Source: an uncultured Muribaculum sp. (lineage in GTDB: Bacteria; Bacteroidota; Bacteroidia; Bacteroidales; Muribaculaceae). Taken from it: 64,000 bases of DNA. Both the position numbers and the translations under genes were made by a program. The notes under the pieces are model-generated. The model was not told the origin of the DNA. It saw nothing but the letters and a program-made list of their open reading frames with translations, and ran no database searches. How positions within the stretch are numbered: the stretch's first letter is position 1; every line of letters begins with the position of its first letter. Positions 60,519 through 64,000 of this stretch are shown in pieces. Location: contig CAJTSJ010000005.1 of NCBI GenBank assembly GCA_910578785.1, positions 1-64,000 of the forward strand, read 5' to 3'.

Positions 60519-62633
60519 TCAAAGCCAGTCTTGATAGTTGTCGCAATTGGCTTTCAGAAATTTTGCTGTAGAAGTGGCAGGGTATTTTCTCGCAATTTCC
60601 GTATAGTTGTTAAGAAGAAGCTCTGCCTTGGCTGCATATTCCGGATCAGTAAAATCCTTTCGTGCTTCAGATATAAGACGGTCATAAAGAGTAAATGCCG
60701 GCTGAGTATCTAAATCTGTATACCAGTCGTTGTCATACATAGGGGATACCCATCCTTTCCAATACTGAGTCAAAGCCCAGCATGCGTCGATTGAATTCAG
60801 TTGTCCGATGGCGTATTGTACTTTGGCAACGCTCCGTCTGTTAATGTCACTGTCTGATTGGATAATACTGTCGAGGGTATTCATTTCTTTGGCAAATGTC
60901 AGTTTGGCGTTTTTTGGACTGATTGTATCGGAATTGCATATATCAGAGAGTCTGAATTGGACTTTCCCGAAATCGTTATTGTCGTTATGTATCCATCTTG
61001 TCTCTGTGCGTTCGTGTTTGTGTGTAAACGGATTCCTGTCAAGATAATTAAATGTATTTAATGAATATTGGTAGGTCGGTGAGACCATTGAAAGGAACTC
61101 TATGGCCTTTTTATAGTTGCGTTCACGAAGGTATAGCGTGCCGATTAGCTCGTTGAGATAATCGGCATCGTGGCGGCCTACGGTGTCAAACCAACTGTCG
61201 CCAAGAGAGTTTTTATACTCTTCGATTTGTTCCGGTTTAAGAGCACACATTAGATGGAAAGTATAACATCCGTAATCCTTTGGATTATATAGACCAGAAC
61301 TGGTTCGAATCTCTGACATGGGTATGTCACGAACACCGCGTATGGCATTGTCATAGGCTGTTACTTTATTACCCATGCGTTCCAGCAAAAGATAATCGGC
61401 AAACGAACTAAGTCGTATAGCCATAGTTGTATCGTTCTTTTTAAGGCTTTGCGGTACCCAATAATCCCATATGATATGGCATAATATGTCGTTCCATCGT
61501 TCATAGTCCTTTTTGCCGGATACTACATGTGAAGCAATCCATTTTGCATCTGAAAGAATGTCTTTAGTATCTCCTTCCCGGGCGGTCAACAGAATTTTGT
61601 AGGCTTCCATGTTTTCTTTGGCTGACAGACTGATTTTGTCGTTTGTCAAACCGGAATTCAGGGTCTTAATGGCTTCTTTGGGCTGGCAGAGAAATTCTCC
61701 TTCGATATAAGCTTCTGCCAGTAGCCAGTCGGCAATGTTTGGATTTCCTTCTGATGCATTAATCTTCTTTATGGTCGGCAATAGACTTTTTACGTACAGT
61801 GTGTCAGCACTTTTTCGGTTATATGCAGAGCATTTGCCCACTGACTCCTTGATATGCTGAATGAGGGCGGGCGCTGAAGGATTAATGCCGGCCATGTATG
61901 CAAAAGCATCGTCGCGTTTAATGGAATTGATGTCGCCTGATAATGCAAAGTGTAAGTCTGCCTCTTCTGTGTTACCCAAATGCACGTTTGCTCCGGCAAC
62001 ATAATTAAGTGACATCCTTTTGAACAAATTGTTGTCCGGTACGTCGGCAAAATATTTGTTGAAAAAATCTATGCAGTCGTCATAACGCTTTGATGCGAAC
62101 AATGCTCTGATGGCCTGTAGCCCGTAGCGGTCATAAAGACGTCCGCCAGGATAAGCAAGGCATCTGTCGATTATTTCTTGATATGGGGCATCCTCTGTCT
62201 TGTTTTTGGGATAGTGCCACTCCGACCTTTTCTCTGCTCTCAACTCTTCGAGATGCTTGGCAATTGAAAGAAATGCCACTATATCATAATCATTGTTTTT
62301 GATTATGGTTGCTATAAATGAATTTGTACTGTCAGATATTTCAGATGTAGCCTCATTTATAAATTCCGAGTAAGACATCTTATATACGGCATTCCTGATA
62401 TCTTCCGGATTTATGCTGTCAGATGTCAATGATGCCCATAAGGAAATATTTTCTCTTTCGTTGTCAAGAGCCGTTATTGAAACATTATCGTCGGGAGAAG
62501 TTGACTTGAGAATTAAAAAATCGGGGTTCGGTATCTCATTGTAAAATGGTCCGCATGCGAATGCTTTTTCAAATGGCATACATATGTATGTCACGCTTAG
62601 TATCAGACAATATATGATGATGTGATGCTTCAT
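60519..62633 (-). CDS. large secreted protein of unknown function, TPR-like
   Basis: A 704-residue exported protein that I do not recognise by function. The start at 62633 (ATG) is used; the open frame runs to a TTG at 62657 that lacks support. The signal peptide MKHHIIIYCLILSVTYICMPFEKAFA is followed by CGPFYNE, a motif seen at the mature N terminus of a group of uncharacterised Bacteroidota proteins; the Cys could be a lipid site. The rest is mostly helical with TPR/SEL1-like pairs (RLYDRYGLQAIRALFASKRYDDCIDF). No catalytic motif is visible. It ends 58 bases before the PepSY-like gene. Confidence 0.7.
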   Translation of the reverse strand: MKHHIIIYCLILSVTYICMPFEKAFACGPFYNEIPNPDFLILKSTSPDDNVSITALDNERENISLWASLTSDSINPEDIRNAVYKMSYSEFINEATSEISDSTNSFIATIIKNNDYDIVAFLSIAKHLEELRAEKRSEWHYPKNKTEDAPYQEIIDRCLAYPGGRLYDRYGLQAIRALFASKRYDDCIDFFNKYFADVPDNNLFKRMSLNYVAGANVHLGNTEEADLHFALSGDINSIKRDDAFAYMAGINPSAPALIQHIKESVGKCSAYNRKSADTLYVKSLLPTIKKINASEGNPNIADWLLAEAYIEGEFLCQPKEAIKTLNSGLTNDKISLSAKENMEAYKILLTAREGDTKDILSDAKWIASHVVSGKKDYERWNDILCHIIWDYWVPQSLKKNDTTMAIRLSSFADYLLLERMGNKVTAYDNAIRGVRDIPMSEIRTSSGLYNPKDYGCYTFHLMCALKPEQIEEYKNSLGDSWFDTVGRHDADYLNELIGTLYLRERNYKKAIEFLSMVSPTYQYSLNTFNYLDRNPFTHKHERTETRWIHNDNNDFGKVQFRLSDICNSDTISPKNAKLTFAKEMNTLDSIIQSDSDINRRSVAKVQYAIGQLNSIDACWALTQYWKGWVSPMYDNDWYTDLDTQPAFTLYDRLISEARKDFTDPEYAAKAELLLNNYTEIARKYPATSTAKFLKANCDNYQDWL

Positions 62634-62640
62634 AATTAAT

Positions 62641-63159
62641 TCATTGTTTATTTTCAAGATTGTAATCGGCTATTGAATCTGCGGCCACAGACGATTGCGC
62701 TGAATCGATGGAATAGGGAACCGGATTTTTCGGACGTTTACGACTGAGAAATGAATGGTTGATAAAGTATTCGATTTCCAGAAGAGTCTGTTTCTTTGTC
62801 GCCGGCTTTAGCTGGCACTCCCACACTGTAAGTACATTCCAGCCCATGCGCTTAAGCTGTTCGCGGTTCTCTTCGTCGCGTTGGATGTTTCGTCGGATTT
62901 TTTGTTCCCAAAATTCCACGTTTGATTTTGGCATGTGGAAGTGGGTGTCATGTCCGTGCCAGAAACATCCGTGAATGAAAATAACGATTCCATATTTTTT
63001 CAACACGATGTCCGGGCTGCCTGGCAGACGTTTTACATTTTTTCGGTATCTGTATCCACGGCTATAGAGGTATTTGCGCACAATCAGTTCCGGCTTTGTA
63101 TCGGAACTTTTTATGCGGGCCATACATGCCGAACGTTGTTCTTTACTCCATGAGTCCAT
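62641..63159 (-). CDS. vsr: very short patch repair endonuclease (Vsr)
   Basis: A 172-residue Vsr nickase. The start at 63159 is used because the longer frame to 63231 lies wholly inside the restriction gene and the family begins with MDSWSKEQRSACMARIKSSDTKPE. Zinc and catalytic motifs include GSPDIVLKKYGIVIFIHGCFWHGHD and the conserved WECQ near residue 120. Vsr nicks beside T in T:G mismatches made by deamination of 5-methylcytosine. Its first 17 bases overlap the end of the endonuclease gene. The C-terminal ~30 residues after the core are extra. A 5-methylcytosine methyltransferase is expected nearby but is beyond the window. Confidence 0.93.
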   Translation of the reverse strand: MDSWSKEQRSACMARIKSSDTKPELIVRKYLYSRGYRYRKNVKRLPGSPDIVLKKYGIVIFIHGCFWHGHDTHFHMPKSNVEFWEQKIRRNIQRDEENREQLKRMGWNVLTVWECQLKPATKKQTLLEIEYFINHSFLSRKRPKNPVPYSIDSAQSSVAADSIADYNLENKQ

Positions 63160-64000
63160 TATCGGCCGATGAATAGAATACGTCGATAGAATAGTCCTTG
63201 TCGTGGTTTTTGTAGACGACCACGGTGTCAAATCCGGCTGCGTCGAGTTTATCGATAGTCAATAGCTCTCCCTGATTTAGTCCGAGGACCTTGCGTAAAA
63301 TCCATTCTCCCAAAGCCTTGTTGGGATTGGACATGAGACCTTTGTTTTTTGCCTGACATACTTTTACATTTAAAATGTTGCCGTCGGGAAGATGAAGGTT
63401 GAAGGGGACATGCCTTTCCGGGAAAAATCCAGGTGAATTACGGTGCACTTCTGCCGGTATCGGAATGTATACTTCGTTCAGGTCGCGAGGACGGCCGTCG
63501 GCATTCCATTGGTTCAGACCTGACTTCAGCGGTACCCATTTACCCTCTGAATTACAGTATACACCGATTGGCGGTTTGCGCAGAGAGTATAACGGTAATA
63601 GAACAAATGGACGGGTGTCTGCTTTCTTGAACTTCTGATTCTGACCGCCAAGAAGATTTTCAAGCAAAGAGTAGGGGTCGGGTATTACTTTAACATCAAT
63701 GCATTTGAATTCTTCGGGTACGGAGAATTTTTTCATTAGCACCGACTTGCTTTTGTTAAAAGTGTATTCGTGATGCTGGTCTTTGAAGTGCAGGCTTACT
63801 TTAGTGTCTTTTATTACCTTGATGGAATCAGTGTCAATCAGTTCATAGGACGTGTTGAAAACAATGAGTTCGTTTTCTCTCCGGCCAATAATATGATATA
63901 TTTGATTGGATATGCCATATAGCCTGTTGGCAGTAAGCATTCGTTCATTTCTGTAATATGCAAGTCTGTGAGCAAGCTCTTCTCCATTTAGATTTCTTAA
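63143..64000 (-). CDS. PLD-type restriction endonuclease, NgoFVII/BfiI-like (partial)
   Basis: The frame is open to the right edge, so the N terminus is missing; 285 residues are visible. The C-terminal part matches the DNA-recognition half of NgoFVII/BfiI-like type II endonucleases, whose N terminus has a phospholipase D fold. Visible conserved stretches are GLNQWNADGRPRDLNEVYIPIP, GFFPERHVPFNLHLPDGN, VCQAKNKGLMSNPNKALGEW and GELLTIDKLDAAGFDTVVVYKN, as in the B3-like/EcoRII-N recognition domain. No HKD catalytic motif is in the visible part, as expected if it lies outside. It overlaps vsr and so belongs to a restriction-modification locus. Confidence 0.85.
   Translation of the reverse strand, partial: LRNLNGEELAHRLAYYRNERMLTANRLYGISNQIYHIIGRRENELIVFNTSYELIDTDSIKVIKDTKVSLHFKDQHHEYTFNKSKSVLMKKFSVPEEFKCIDVKVIPDPYSLLENLLGGQNQKFKKADTRPFVLLPLYSLRKPPIGVYCNSEGKWVPLKSGLNQWNADGRPRDLNEVYIPIPAEVHRNSPGFFPERHVPFNLHLPDGNILNVKVCQAKNKGLMSNPNKALGEWILRKVLGLNQGELLTIDKLDAAGFDTVVVYKNHDKDYSIDVFYSSADNGLME

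Noticed and set aside
1..64000. CRISPR arrays, insertion sequences, prophage or rRNA genes
   Set aside because: No spaced direct-repeat series, transposase, phage gene or rRNA sequence was seen on reading the window.

Overview
The window looks like a chromosomal segment of an anaerobic Bacteroidales bacterium, probably a Muribaculaceae-type gut commensal. The family-level guess is inference. The order-level call rests on many promoters with the Bacteroidota -7 box TAnnTTTG, few clear Shine-Dalgarno sequences, several SusC-like or OMP_b-brl outer-membrane barrels, a DUF4270 lipoprotein, a Rho factor with a long disordered insertion, and a lipoprotein form of the TamA/BamA family.

Layout. 0-1 kb: a secreted endonuclease I-like protein with a degenerate active site. 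1.3-4.5 kb: galactose operon (galK, galM, sugar nucleotidyltransferase) ending in a strong terminator. 4.5-8.7 kb: mazG, a membrane-anchored unknown, topB, a NUDIX hydrolase and a small Cys-rich membrane protein, then a perfect palindromic terminator and tRNA-Thr(CGT) on the other strand. 8.8-11.1 kb: DUF4270 lipoprotein and a half-size starch-synthase-like protein. 11.2-16.2 kb: four-gene operon (iorA, iorB, aminotransferase, CoA-transferase) that reads as an oxidative route from aromatic amino acids to aryl acetates. 16.3-20.6 kb: tpx with a secreted thioredoxin-fold protein, ychF, and class II fructose-bisphosphate aldolase. 20.7-27.3 kb: an accessory patch with two large outer-membrane barrels, a C39-peptidase ABC exporter reduced to its two ends by an internal deletion, a truncated HlyD-like gene, and a truncated nucleotide-sugar epimerase fused to a Cys-rich reading frame. 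27.3-36.8 kb: a 56-residue ferredoxin too short for routine ORF lists, a LuxR-type regulator with a hemerythrin protein, valS, a MerR regulator, an M23 peptidase, alaS and ribokinase. 36.8-48.9 kb: MFS transporter with a tRNA-dihydrouridine synthase, a GH43-like enzyme, a cupin/HxlR pair, a DUF695 protein, a GHL10-type hydrolase with PBP4, a lipoprotein with a CYTH protein, and queE-queD-rlmD. 48.9-54.7 kb: a structured-RNA candidate, an outer-membrane barrel, thioredoxin, a YidE/AspT-type transporter and a HAD phosphatase. 54.7-60.5 kb: TamL-like protein, rho, and an orphan ~260-nt RNA with its own promoter and terminator. 60.5-64 kb: a PepSY-like secreted protein, a large secreted unknown, a Vsr nickase, and the C-terminal part of a PLD-type (NgoFVII/BfiI-like) restriction endonuclease running off the right edge.

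Most of the window is ordinary housekeeping and envelope biology. The items that most deserve a second look are the two RNA candidates (49141-49291 and about 59749-60010), the decayed peptide-export locus at 20.7-24.6 kb, the four-gene aryl-acetate cassette, and the restriction/Vsr locus at the right edge. All assignments were made by reading the sequence; no database search or folding program was run.
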